This document shows, in pieces, positions 15,708 to 23,159 of a DNA stretch of 24,450 bases (the stretch's first letter is position 1; the number at the start of each line of letters is the position of its first letter). Source of the DNA: Coprococcus sp. (GTDB lineage: Bacteria > Bacillota > Clostridia > Lachnospirales > Lachnospiraceae); assembly GCA_016297495.1 (NCBI GenBank), contig JAEDGN010000037.1, forward strand, positions 1 to 24,450, in the 5' to 3' direction. Position numbers and translations under genes: made by a program. Under the pieces are notes generated by a model. The model was given only the letters and a program-made list of their open reading frames with translations, did not search any database and had not been told where the DNA came from.

Positions 15708-16808
15708 ATGAGGAAATATAACATCAGTGATATTACAGAACTTCAGAATGCTTCCGAAATCATTGAAAGCAATGGTCTTAAGATTCTCCTTAAGAAGATC
15801 CCGGGAGTGACGAAAGCCGGGTATCTGGATCCCTATGAGAAGGCGTGCCAGGAGGATAACTGGGTTGCACAGCAGAGAGAGACGGGAACGGATGATACAA
15901 AGGATGCTATTGAAGCAATCCGAGAATCCATGGGATTTCCGAATTACAATTTAAATCAGGCAGAGATCTATACCGGGCATGAGATCCTGGAGGTGGAAGG
16001 CCGGAAGGTGGGACTCTGGCGTTATTACAAGAGACGAACCAGCAGCAGGCAGCGGCCGGCATTGGTCTATATTCATGGCGGCGGCTGGATCGGAGGCACG
16101 GTATTTACTGTGGAGAATCCATGCCGTCTCATTGCGGAACTGGCCGATGCAGTAGTGTTTAATGTAGATTATTCGCTGGCACCGGAACATCCTTTTCCGG
16201 CCGGGTTTGATGATTGCTATGCTGCTGTAAGTCATATATATGCACATGCCGATGCGTACGGCATAGATGCATCCAGGATTGCCGTTGCCGGTGACAGTGC
16301 CGGCGGCAATCTGACTGCGGCAATCTGCCTGAAAGCCCGTGAAGAGGGAAAAGACATGGTTGCCGAGCAGATTCTGCTCTATCCGTCATTGACGGCAGAG
16401 AATGAAGGTGTTCCGGGATATAAATGGCGGCCGGATGTTTATGATATTGCACCGGGCAATGAAGATGAGATCAGACCGCTTCTGTGTCTGGGGAATGGCA
16501 CAAATCCCGAGAAAGAGTTAATGATCAATGCTTATTTACCGGACAGAAGTCTGGCAGAGAATCCATATGTCAGCCCGATGCTGGCTAAAAGTCATGAACG
16601 GCTGCCGAAAGCGCTGATTGCGGTGGCTGAGTTTGACGGACTCAGACAGCAGGGAGAATTTTATGGAAGACAGCTTGAGCAGGCAGGGGTTGAGGTACGT
16701 ACTCTGAGGTACTGTGGTGCTTCCCATGCTTTTATTGACCGTCTTGGCTATGTACCTTCGGCGGAAGACGTCTGTATAGAGATTGCGAATGATCTGAAGC
16801 AGTTATAA
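15708..16808 (+). CDS. Alpha/beta hydrolase (HSL/esterase type, GDSAGG)
   Basis: This 366-residue cytosolic enzyme belongs to the alpha/beta hydrolase 3 (hormone-sensitive lipase-like) group. The oxyanion motif HGGGW is at 123-127, the nucleophile Ser197 in GDSAGGNL, the acid Asp310 in AEFDGLR and the base His340 in GASHAFID. About 85 N-terminal residues form a cap-like region. Members are carboxylesterases on short acyl esters. Its place between sugar permeases and malQ suggests it removes acyl groups from imported sugars, which is an inference. AAGGAG lies nine bases from the ATG. There is no signal peptide. The 21-base gap to malQ points to one operon. Confidence 0.85.
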   Translation: MRKYNISDITELQNASEIIESNGLKILLKKIPGVTKAGYLDPYEKACQEDNWVAQQRETGTDDTKDAIEAIRESMGFPNYNLNQAEIYTGHEILEVEGRKVGLWRYYKRRTSSRQRPALVYIHGGGWIGGTVFTVENPCRLIAELADAVVFNVDYSLAPEHPFPAGFDDCYAAVSHIYAHADAYGIDASRIAVAGDSAGGNLTAAICLKAREEGKDMVAEQILLYPSLTAENEGVPGYKWRPDVYDIAPGNEDEIRPLLCLGNGTNPEKELMINAYLPDRSLAENPYVSPMLAKSHERLPKALIAVAEFDGLRQQGEFYGRQLEQAGVEVRTLRYCGASHAFIDRLGYVPSAEDVCIEIANDLKQL

Positions 16809-16829
16809 TAGTATGGGGAGGAAGTACTG

Positions 16830-18314
16830 ATGAAAAGACAAAGCGGTATGTTGCTGCCTATTTCCAGTCTGCCTTCAAAGTATGGCATAGGCGCATTTTC
16901 AAAAGAAGCGTATGATTTTGTTGATCTCCTTCAGGAGACAGGACAGAGCCTGTGGCAGGTGCTGCCCATAGGGCCGACAGGATACGGAGATTCTCCGTAT
17001 CAGTCCTTTTCAACCTTTGCCGGCAATCCTTATTTCATTGATCTGGAGCAGCTGATTGATGAGGGTGTCCTGACAGAAGAGGAATGCGTCGGTTACGACT
17101 GGGGAGACCTTCCGGATGTGGTTGCCTATGACAAGATTTATCGTGCAAGGTTTGATGTGCTGAGGAAAGCCTATGATCGGTATTCCGGGGAGGCAAAGGC
17201 CGGAATTCAGGCGTTTTATGATAAAAACCGTTTCTGGCTGGAAAATTATGCGCTGTTTATGGCATTAAAGGATTATTTTGGCGGTCAATGCTGGACCGAG
17301 TGGCCGGAAGATATCCGGATGAGAAGTGAATCTGCGGTTGCGGCATATGAAAAGGAACTGGCCGATGACATGGGCTTTTACATCTTCCTTCAATACCTGT
17401 TCCGCAGGCAGTGGCAGACTTTGAAACAGTATGCAAATGACAGGAATATAAAGATTATAGGTGATATTCCTATTTATGTTTCATTCGATAGTGTGGAAGT
17501 GTGGGCGAATCCGGAATTGTTCCAGCTGGATGAGAATCATCTGCCGCTGGCAGTTGCGGGATGCCCGCCAGATGCATTTTCAGCGGATGGACAGCTCTGG
17601 GGGAATCCGCTGTATGCATGGGATTACCACAAAGCCACCGGTTATGAGTGGTGGATTAGCAGAATGAAGACATTGTTTGAATTGTTTGATATTGTGCGGA
17701 TTGATCATTTCCGGGGATTTGATGCTTACTATTCCATTCCTTACGGTGATAAAACTGCAGCCAACGGACACTGGGAAGAAGGCGTTGGTGTAGATCTGTT
17801 TAATCATATTAAGGCAGCCCTCGGAGATGCGGAGATCATCGCGGAAGATCTGGGTTATGTGACGGATTCTGTGAAGCAGCTGCTTGTGGATACAGGATAT
17901 CCGGGCATGAAAGTCCTGCAGTTTGCCTTTGATTCCAGGGAGGCCGGTGATTATATGCCTCATGGATATCCTACAAACTGTGTTGTATATACAGGAACCC
18001 ATGATAATAATACCATTGCCGGATGGTATGGGCAGTTCAGTGAAGAGGATAAAAAGGTGGCTATGGCTTACCTGAATAATTATCATACACCGATTGAGGA
18101 GATCCACTGGGATTATATCAGTTGTGCCATGAGAACCGTTGCAGATACATGTATCATTCCTGTGCAGGATTACCTTGGACTTGGCAGTGAAGCCCGTATG
18201 AATACGCCATCTGTTCCATCAGGCAACTGGATGTGGCGTATGCATAAAGATGCATTTACTCCTGAAATCAAAGAAAAAATACATTTCCTGACGAAAATCT
18301 GCGGCAGATGTTGA
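16830..18314 (+). CDS. malQ: 4-alpha-glucanotransferase (amylomaltase)
   Basis: A GH77 enzyme that transfers alpha-1,4-glucan segments between malto-oligosaccharides, releasing glucose and longer chains for phosphorylase. The 494-residue length fits amylomaltases. Family signatures: RQSGMLLPISSLPSKYGIG near the start, GYGDSPYQSFSTFAGNPYFIDL (51-72), GDIPIYV (211-217), nucleophile Asp292 in RIDHFRGF, acid/base Glu339 in AEDLGYVT, and Asp392 in GTHDNNT. GGGAGGAAG precedes the ATG. It is the clearest clue that the cluster handles maltodextrins. Its TGA overlaps the -35 box of the promoter for the LacI regulator. No glycogen/maltodextrin phosphorylase is in the window. Confidence 0.97.
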   Translation: MKRQSGMLLPISSLPSKYGIGAFSKEAYDFVDLLQETGQSLWQVLPIGPTGYGDSPYQSFSTFAGNPYFIDLEQLIDEGVLTEEECVGYDWGDLPDVVAYDKIYRARFDVLRKAYDRYSGEAKAGIQAFYDKNRFWLENYALFMALKDYFGGQCWTEWPEDIRMRSESAVAAYEKELADDMGFYIFLQYLFRRQWQTLKQYANDRNIKIIGDIPIYVSFDSVEVWANPELFQLDENHLPLAVAGCPPDAFSADGQLWGNPLYAWDYHKATGYEWWISRMKTLFELFDIVRIDHFRGFDAYYSIPYGDKTAANGHWEEGVGVDLFNHIKAALGDAEIIAEDLGYVTDSVKQLLVDTGYPGMKVLQFAFDSREAGDYMPHGYPTNCVVYTGTHDNNTIAGWYGQFSEEDKKVAMAYLNNYHTPIEEIHWDYISCAMRTVADTCIIPVQDYLGLGSEARMNTPSVPSGNWMWRMHKDAFTPEIKEKIHFLTKICGRC

Positions 18315-18338
18315 TTTTTGAATTGAAATGTATATAAT
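18311..18338 (+). promoter_or_regulatory. Promoter for the LacI-family regulator
   Basis: TTGATT (18311-18316), 16-base spacer, TATAAT (18333-18338). It overlaps the malQ stop and would allow the regulator to be made when the operon is off. Confidence 0.5.
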
Positions 18339-18382
18339 GATTAAATGTGTAAATGGCATTCAGCATAGAGGGGATGAGGGAT

Positions 18383-19411
18383 ATGAGCAACATTACGATT
18401 AAAGACATTGCAAAGCAGTGCGGCGTCAGTGTCAGCACTGTATCGAGAGCGATTAATAATCATCCTGGTATCAATCAGGCGACAAAGGATATGATTCTTA
18501 AAGTGGTGCGGGATAATCAGTTTATCCCCAATAATAGTGCCAGGAATCTGAAGCGCCTGGAAAGTAATGCTATCGTCGTACTGGTAAAAGGTATCGGCAA
18601 CCCCTTTTTTCAGCCGATGATTGATGTACTTGAAAAGCTGATCCATAAGCATAAATATACATTTATTCTGCAGCGTGTCAATGATGATCAGGATGAGATC
18701 GAAGTGGCACTGGAGATGATACTGGAGAAAAAACCGAAGGGCATCATTTTTCTCGGCGGTTATTTTATTCATACAAAAGACAAGCTCAGGCAGTTGGATC
18801 TGCCATGTGTCATAGCGGCTGTTGGTGACATCGATGGGAACAGTACGGAGGTCTGTTCTGCAGTACATGTGGATGATGTCAAAGAGAGCTATCGGATCGT
18901 CGATTATCTGTGCAAAGCGGGCCATAAGCGCATCGCATTGCTGGCGGCCTCCAAAGATGACAGGAGTATCAGTGCCCTGCGTCTGGAAGGTTACAGACGC
19001 GCCCTGAAAGATAATGGGCTGGAAATCTGCGATGACCTGATTAATTATACGGCGCCGGAGCAGGATGCCTATACCTTTGAGAGAGGCTATAAAGGGATGC
19101 AGGAACTACTGGCGAAGCATGCGGAATGTACAGCTGTCTTTGCCATAGCCGATGTGATAGCCATGGGTGTCTGCAGGGCCTTGAAAGAAGCCGGGAAAAA
19201 CGTGCCGGAGGATTATTCCGTCGTCGGATTTGATGGACTGGACATGAGTTCCTACTATATTCCGACACTGACAACGGTGAAACAGCCGGTGGTGGCAATG
19301 GCTGAAGCAGCGGCGGAGATTCTCTTTGATGCCATTGAGGAGAACGGACCGATCGTCCATCAGATCTTTGAAGGAGAACTTCTTATACGGGAATCTTCCA
19401 GAGATTTATAA
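18383..19411 (+). CDS. LacI-family transcriptional regulator, probable repressor of the sugar cluster
   Basis: This 342-residue protein has the LacI headpiece SNITIKDIAKQCGVSVSTVSRAINNHPGINQATKDMILKVV (2-42) with helix-turn-helix at 5-24, a hinge near PNNSARNLKRLES, and a periplasmic-binding-protein-like effector domain (about 60-342) ending in DYSVVGFDGLDMSSYYIPTLTTVKQP, characteristic of the family. It should bind a sugar and the CG-centred AACGTT palindromes; the only such sites seen are in the twin operator at the head of the cluster. ATG 18383 is preferred: GAGGGG (18368-18373) is nine bases upstream and the protein then begins just before the HTH, as usual. It ends 18 bases from a convergent gene. 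Confidence 0.92.
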   Translation: MSNITIKDIAKQCGVSVSTVSRAINNHPGINQATKDMILKVVRDNQFIPNNSARNLKRLESNAIVVLVKGIGNPFFQPMIDVLEKLIHKHKYTFILQRVNDDQDEIEVALEMILEKKPKGIIFLGGYFIHTKDKLRQLDLPCVIAAVGDIDGNSTEVCSAVHVDDVKESYRIVDYLCKAGHKRIALLAASKDDRSISALRLEGYRRALKDNGLEICDDLINYTAPEQDAYTFERGYKGMQELLAKHAECTAVFAIADVIAMGVCRALKEAGKNVPEDYSVVGFDGLDMSSYYIPTLTTVKQPVVAMAEAAAEILFDAIEENGPIVHQIFEGELLIRESSRDL

Positions 19412-19429
19412 TATTAAATGCTGAATTTT

Positions 19430-20137
19430 TCAATCCAGCACATCCTTCGTCATTTCTTTATGGGTTTTTGGATAAAATGTAATTTTGTTCTGCATGTCGC
19501 AGGTTGCGAGGAGTACTTCTCTGAAATCGCGGATATTCTGGCTGTTCATTTGTTTGAACAGCCAGTTTTTGTCTTTGCCGGCATGCAGAAGGTTTTCTTC
19601 CATTACGTGTCCGTCGATGATAACATTGGCTACGAGAAAATCCTGCTGGGGAGTCAGCTGCAGGTCGGAGGGATTGACGGGTCTTTTATCGGATTTGGGA
19701 AGGAAGCTTAAACGGCCGTTGGGTTCGAGCAGGATGGTCTGTAGATCCGACAGACTGAAATAACCGTTGACACGGCACTGCATCAGCATTTCAGACAGAT
19801 CTATTTTCCCTTTCAAGAGATTTTTTTCATAGATGATATCCTGATTCATCAGGATCAGTGGTTTGCCTGAGATCAGACGGCGCCCAGCCATGGATTTAAG
19901 CGTAATATAAGATAGAAAAGTGGCTGTCAGTCCGTATACGATCATGGCAGTCAGGGGCAGCCACCAGTCACTCTCCAGAGAAGTGGCCATTTCCGCGGCG
20001 ATGGAGCCGATGGTGATGCCGTTGATATAATCGAACATACTCATCTCGGACATCTGGCGGTATCCCATGATTTTGGTCAGTATAAAAAGGGCCAGCAGAG
20101 AGCCGAGAGAAAGAAAAATGACATAGATGATATCCAT
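19430..20137 (-). CDS. DUF421 (YetF-like) membrane protein
   Basis: The 235-residue protein has about three N-terminal transmembrane segments (1-20, about 38-60, 64-85) and a soluble C-terminal part. Family signatures: KIMGYRQMSEMSMFDYINGITIGSIAAEMA, LKSMAGRRLISGKPLILMNQDIIYEKNLLKGKIDLSEMLMQCRVNGYFSLSDLQTILLEPNGRLSFLPKSDKRPV. YetF-type proteins are common in Firmicutes and linked to spore germination or redox/stress in some species, but their biochemical role is not settled. AAGGAGG precedes the ATG at 20137. No neighbour gives a clear functional clue. A candidate promoter is at 20195-20222. Confidence 0.88.
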   Translation of the reverse strand: MDIIYVIFLSLGSLLALFILTKIMGYRQMSEMSMFDYINGITIGSIAAEMATSLESDWWLPLTAMIVYGLTATFLSYITLKSMAGRRLISGKPLILMNQDIIYEKNLLKGKIDLSEMLMQCRVNGYFSLSDLQTILLEPNGRLSFLPKSDKRPVNPSDLQLTPQQDFLVANVIIDGHVMEENLLHAGKDKNWLFKQMNSQNIRDFREVLLATCDMQNKITFYPKTHKEMTKDVLD

Positions 20138-20194
20138 GGTAAACCTCCTTATCCGGTTGGATTCTGTTAAAGAATATTATGGCTGAAAACAAAG

Positions 20195-20222
20195 ATTATA
20201 TTCGGCAGAAAATAATTGTCTC
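20195..20222 (-). promoter_or_regulatory. Candidate promoter for the DUF421 gene
   Basis: Minus strand GAGACA (20217-20222), 16-base spacer, TATAAT (20195-20200). The -35 is only a fair match. Confidence 0.4.
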
Positions 20223-20233
20223 TATTAAAATAA

Positions 20234-20262
20234 TTCCATTTTGAAAAAAGATATGCTATAAT
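20234..20262 (+). promoter_or_regulatory. Distal promoter P1 of the aconitase gene
   Basis: TATAAT (20257-20262) with an extended TG two bases upstream and a poor -35 (TTCCAT 20234-20239, 17-base spacer). It would start an RNA near 20269 that passes through the hairpin at 20290-20324. The 335-base gap 20138-20472 holds this, promoter P2, the DUF421 promoter and the leader hairpins. Confidence 0.45.
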
Positions 20263-20289
20263 CATTGCCATATGGAGCAAGAGCAACGG

Positions 20290-20324
20290 AGCCCTGTACA
20301 TTCCCCGATGGATGTGGCAGGGCT
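20290..20324 (+). other. Leader hairpin, possible attenuator
   Basis: AGCCCTG (20290-20296) pairs with CAGGGCT (20318-20324), with an inner ACAT/ATGT stem (20298-20301, 20312-20315). It is followed by only three T and then AACTG, so any termination would be weak. It matches no riboswitch I recognise. Confidence 0.35.
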
Positions 20325-20371
20325 TTAACTGATTTTCAGATATTTTATTGAGATAATTTATGAAAGGACAG

Positions 20372-20401
20372 TTGCAAGATTATTCATTTTATGTATATAA
20401 T
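20372..20401 (+). promoter_or_regulatory. Proximal promoter P2 of the aconitase gene
   Basis: TTGCAA (20372-20377), 18-base spacer and TATAAT (20396-20401), giving a leader of about 65 bases. Confidence 0.6.
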
Positions 20402-20425
20402 AAATTAAATTTTTAGATAGAAATG

Positions 20426-20468
20426 CAGGATTGGCTCCTGAGAATAACAGGGAGACAAGGACAGGAGG
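20426..20468 (+). promoter_or_regulatory. Alternative pairing over the aconitase ribosome binding site
   Basis: CTCCTG (20435-20440) can pair with the Shine-Dalgarno CAGGAG (20462-20467), or its TCCTG can pair with upstream CAGGA (20426-20430). The two pairings exclude each other, so they could switch translation. The stems are short (5-6 bases), so this is tentative. Confidence 0.3.
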
Positions 20469-20472
20469 TTCT

Positions 20473-22776
20473 ATGATTACATTACTTCAAAATGGTGCCT
20501 ATCTTTTGAATGGTACAGAGATTATTGAGGATACTGCGGACAGCAGTGCTATTCTGAATGCAAAGCTGGGATATGTGCCGGATAAGTCGGATGCGGCTGC
20601 CCAGACCATGGCCTATGGCATTTTGCAGGCCCATAATACTTCCGATTCAAAAGAAAAGCTGAAAATCAAATTTGATAAAATGACATCCCATGATATTACT
20701 TTCGTTGGAATCATTCAGACAGCCAGAGCCAGCGGTCTGGAGAAGTTCCCGATTCCATATGTGCTGACTAACTGCCATAACAGCCTTTGTGCCGTAGGTG
20801 GTACGATCAACGAAGATGACCATATGTTTGGCCTGACTTGTGCCCAGAAGTACGGCGGCATCTATGTACCGCCTCATCAGGCAGTTATCCATCAGTTTGC
20901 CCGTGAGATGCTGGCAACCTGCGGTGGTATGATTCTTGGCTCTGACAGCCACACCCGCTATGGTGCTCTTGGTACCATGGCCATCGGTGAAGGCGGCGGT
21001 GAGCTGGCCAAGCAGCTGCTGAACAGAACCTATGACATTAATATGCCGGGTGTTGTTGGTATTTATCTGACTGGTGAGCCGATGAAGGGTGTGGGTCCTC
21101 AGGATGTGGCTCTGGCCATTATCGGTGAAGTGTTTGCCAACGGTTATGTGAACAATAAGGTTATGGAATTTGTGGGACCTGGCATCGCCCATCTGAGTGC
21201 GGATTTCCGTATCGGTATTGATGTTATGACAACGGAGACGACCTGCCTGTCTTCTATCTGGTGTACAGATGAGACGATTGAAGAATTCTATGATATTCAC
21301 GGCAGAATCGGTGAGTATAAAGAATTGAATCCGGGACCGGTTGCCTACTATGATGGTATGGTGATTGTAGATCTTGGCACGATCAAGCCAATGATTGCAA
21401 TGCCGTTCCATCCAAGCAATACATATACGATTGAAGAATTGAATGCCAATCTGGAGGATATTCTGTATGATGTGGCAAAACGTGCGGCAGTCAGCTTTGA
21501 TGGTGCCATTGATTATACATTAAGAGACAAGATTATTGGCGGTAAGCTGTATTGTGATCAGGGTATTATTGCAGGCTGTGCCGGCGGCGGTTTTGAAAAT
21601 ATCTGTGATGCTGCAGATATTCTCCGGGGACGCAGCACCGGTGATGATAAGTTCACACTGAGTGTTTATCCGGCCAGTACACCGATTTATATGGAACTGA
21701 TCAGGAATGGTGTGGCAGCGGATCTGCTGGCTACAGGTGCGGTGCTGAAGACAGCTTTTTGCGGTCCTTGCTTTGGTGCAGGCGATACACCGGCCAATAA
21801 TGCTTTCAGTATTCGTCATACAACACGTAATTTCCCGAACCGTGAAGGCTCCAAGCTTCAGAACGGTCAGGTGGCTTCCGTAGCTTTGATGGATGCCCGT
21901 TCCATTGCCGCAACAGCAGCCAACAAGGGCTTCCTGACACCGGCTACTGATCTGGCAGATATTGAATACAGGAATCCGAAATATCATTTTGACAGTACAA
22001 TTTATGCCAATAGAGTTTATGACAGCAAGGGTGAGGCACATCCTGAGGTTGAGATCCAGTTTGGTCCGAACATCAAGGACTGGCCGGAGATGACAGCATT
22101 GACGGATGACCTGATTATCAAAGTCGTATCAGAAATTCATGATCCGGTTACGACAACAGATGAACTGATTCCGTCAGGAGAGACCTCTTCCTTCCGTTCC
22201 AATCCACTGGGACTGGCAGAATTTACCCTGTCCAGAAAAGATCCGGCTTATGTGGGACGTGCCAAGGCTGTCCGTCAGCTGGAGACGATCCGTCAGACCG
22301 GTGCCTGCCCGTGTGAAGGCGATATGGAGATGCAGGATGAGCTGACTCATGTGGTCGGAAAGATCAAGAAGGTATTTCCGGATATGCGTGCCAGAAAGAC
22401 AGCCATCGGCAGTACAATCTACGCTGTGAAACCGGGTGACGGTTCTGCCCGCGAACAGGCTGCTTCCTGCCAGAAGGTTCTTGGCGGATGGGCTAATATC
22501 GCAAAAGGCTATGCAACGAAGCGTTATCGTTCCAATCTGATTAACTGGGGCATGCTGCCGTTCCTTTATCCGGAAGATGAGCTGCCGTTTGCCAATGGCG
22601 ACTATATTTTCATTCCGGGTATCCGAAAAGCCATTGAAGATAAATTGACAGATATTCCGGCCTATGTTGTTAAAGACGAGCTGGTGCCATTGACATTGAA
22701 GATGGGTGAGCTGACAGATGATGAGAGAAAGATCATTCTGGCAGGCTGTCTGATCAATTACTATAAGGAATATTAA
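20473..22776 (+). CDS. acn: Atypical aconitase-family hydratase (aconitate hydratase)
   Basis: It is predicted to interconvert citrate and isocitrate through an iron-sulfur cluster. The 767-residue protein has the aconitase layout: GSDSHT (156-161), cluster cysteines Cys369 in IAGCAGGGFENI and Cys430/Cys433 in TAFCGPCFGAGDTP, and a swivel domain with GDGSAREQAASC (655-666) and NLINWGMLPF. The first cluster motif (usually SCTNS or GCTNG) is GCAGG here, so this is a divergent branch, often annotated simply as hydratase. The paired icd downstream supports a citrate-cycle role. ATG 20473 follows ACAGGAGG; a TTG at 20431 lacks a site. The overlapping opposite-strand frame (20647-21411) has no motif. 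Confidence 0.9.
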   Translation: MITLLQNGAYLLNGTEIIEDTADSSAILNAKLGYVPDKSDAAAQTMAYGILQAHNTSDSKEKLKIKFDKMTSHDITFVGIIQTARASGLEKFPIPYVLTNCHNSLCAVGGTINEDDHMFGLTCAQKYGGIYVPPHQAVIHQFAREMLATCGGMILGSDSHTRYGALGTMAIGEGGGELAKQLLNRTYDINMPGVVGIYLTGEPMKGVGPQDVALAIIGEVFANGYVNNKVMEFVGPGIAHLSADFRIGIDVMTTETTCLSSIWCTDETIEEFYDIHGRIGEYKELNPGPVAYYDGMVIVDLGTIKPMIAMPFHPSNTYTIEELNANLEDILYDVAKRAAVSFDGAIDYTLRDKIIGGKLYCDQGIIAGCAGGGFENICDAADILRGRSTGDDKFTLSVYPASTPIYMELIRNGVAADLLATGAVLKTAFCGPCFGAGDTPANNAFSIRHTTRNFPNREGSKLQNGQVASVALMDARSIAATAANKGFLTPATDLADIEYRNPKYHFDSTIYANRVYDSKGEAHPEVEIQFGPNIKDWPEMTALTDDLIIKVVSEIHDPVTTTDELIPSGETSSFRSNPLGLAEFTLSRKDPAYVGRAKAVRQLETIRQTGACPCEGDMEMQDELTHVVGKIKKVFPDMRARKTAIGSTIYAVKPGDGSAREQAASCQKVLGGWANIAKGYATKRYRSNLINWGMLPFLYPEDELPFANGDYIFIPGIRKAIEDKLTDIPAYVVKDELVPLTLKMGELTDDERKIILAGCLINYYKEY

Positions 22777-22982
22777 ACAGTTCAGACATCTGGTTTCCTG
22801 AAGCACAATACGGTTGGTTTCTCTCTTCAAACACGCTTTCGCTCGACGAAAAACGCAGCGGACACTAAGGCTTTTGCACACTTTGTTCCAAAAGCCAAGT
22901 GCCGGCGTTTTTCAAACGGTTTGAAGCAGAGAAGCCTACCGTAATTGTGCTGACAGGTAGCAGAGAGTCTGAACTGTGTTAA
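22773..22982. repeat. About 210-base imperfect palindromic element with terminal inverted repeats
   Basis: Perfect outer arms ACAGTTCAGAC (22777-22787) and GTCTGAACTGT (22967-22977), with TTAA just outside both (22773-22776; 22979-22982 after one base). Inner arms keep pairing almost to the centre: AGCACAA/TTGTGCT (22802-22808, 22945-22951), TACGGT/ACCGTA (22809-22814, 22938-22943), the TTTCTCTCTTCAA / TTGAAGCAGAGAAG stretch (22818-22830, 22921-22934), GAAAAACGC/GCGTTTTTC (22848-22856, 22905-22913) and GGCTTTTG/CAAAAGCC (22869-22876, 22889-22896). The apical loop is 12 bases. It begins right at the aconitase stop. It could be a MITE-like insertion or a structured RNA in the acn-icd transcript. 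No coding content is supported. Confidence 0.7.
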
Positions 22983-23001
22983 GGCTGAGGAGAGTGTAAA
23001 A

Positions 23002-23127
23002 ATCCGCCTGAGAAGCAGGAAGTTCTGCAATAGTTCCTGCGAATTGCGGATCGCAGATGTAGTCAGTGGAAGAATGCTTCGCATTCGACCACGCCGCGGC
23101 AAGAACGCCTGAGGCGTTCCTGAACTG
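23002..23127. repeat. Cluster of three hairpins before icd, with a further CTGAACTG copy
   Basis: Three stem-loops: ATCCGC/GCGGAT (23002-23007, 23046-23051) enclosing GCAGGAA/TTCCTGC (23015-23021, 23034-23040); GTGG-aa-GAATGC/GCATTC-ga-CCAC (23066-23092); GAACGCC/GGCGTTC (23103-23119, loop TGA). The octamer CTGAACTG, part of the right terminal repeat of the preceding element, recurs at 23120-23127, so both may be parts of one composite repeat. No promoter for icd was found here. Confidence 0.6.
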
Positions 23128-23159
23128 AAATTTATATACAAGACATGGAGGAACATGGC

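Noticed and set aside
20426..20468. Iron-responsive element in the aconitase leader
   Set aside because: The stem is only five bases and the loop TTGGC lacks the CAGWGH pattern with bulged C.
20647..22881. Long minus-strand frames opposite the aconitase gene (20647-21411, 21520-22041, 22174-22881)
   Set aside because: Shadow frames of a clear aconitase; no recognisable domains or start signals.
22777..22977. 6S RNA, tmRNA or RNase P RNA as the identity of the palindrome
   Set aside because: No dedicated promoter or terminator, no central bubble as in 6S RNA, no tRNA-like ends and no RNase P core sequences that I could see.
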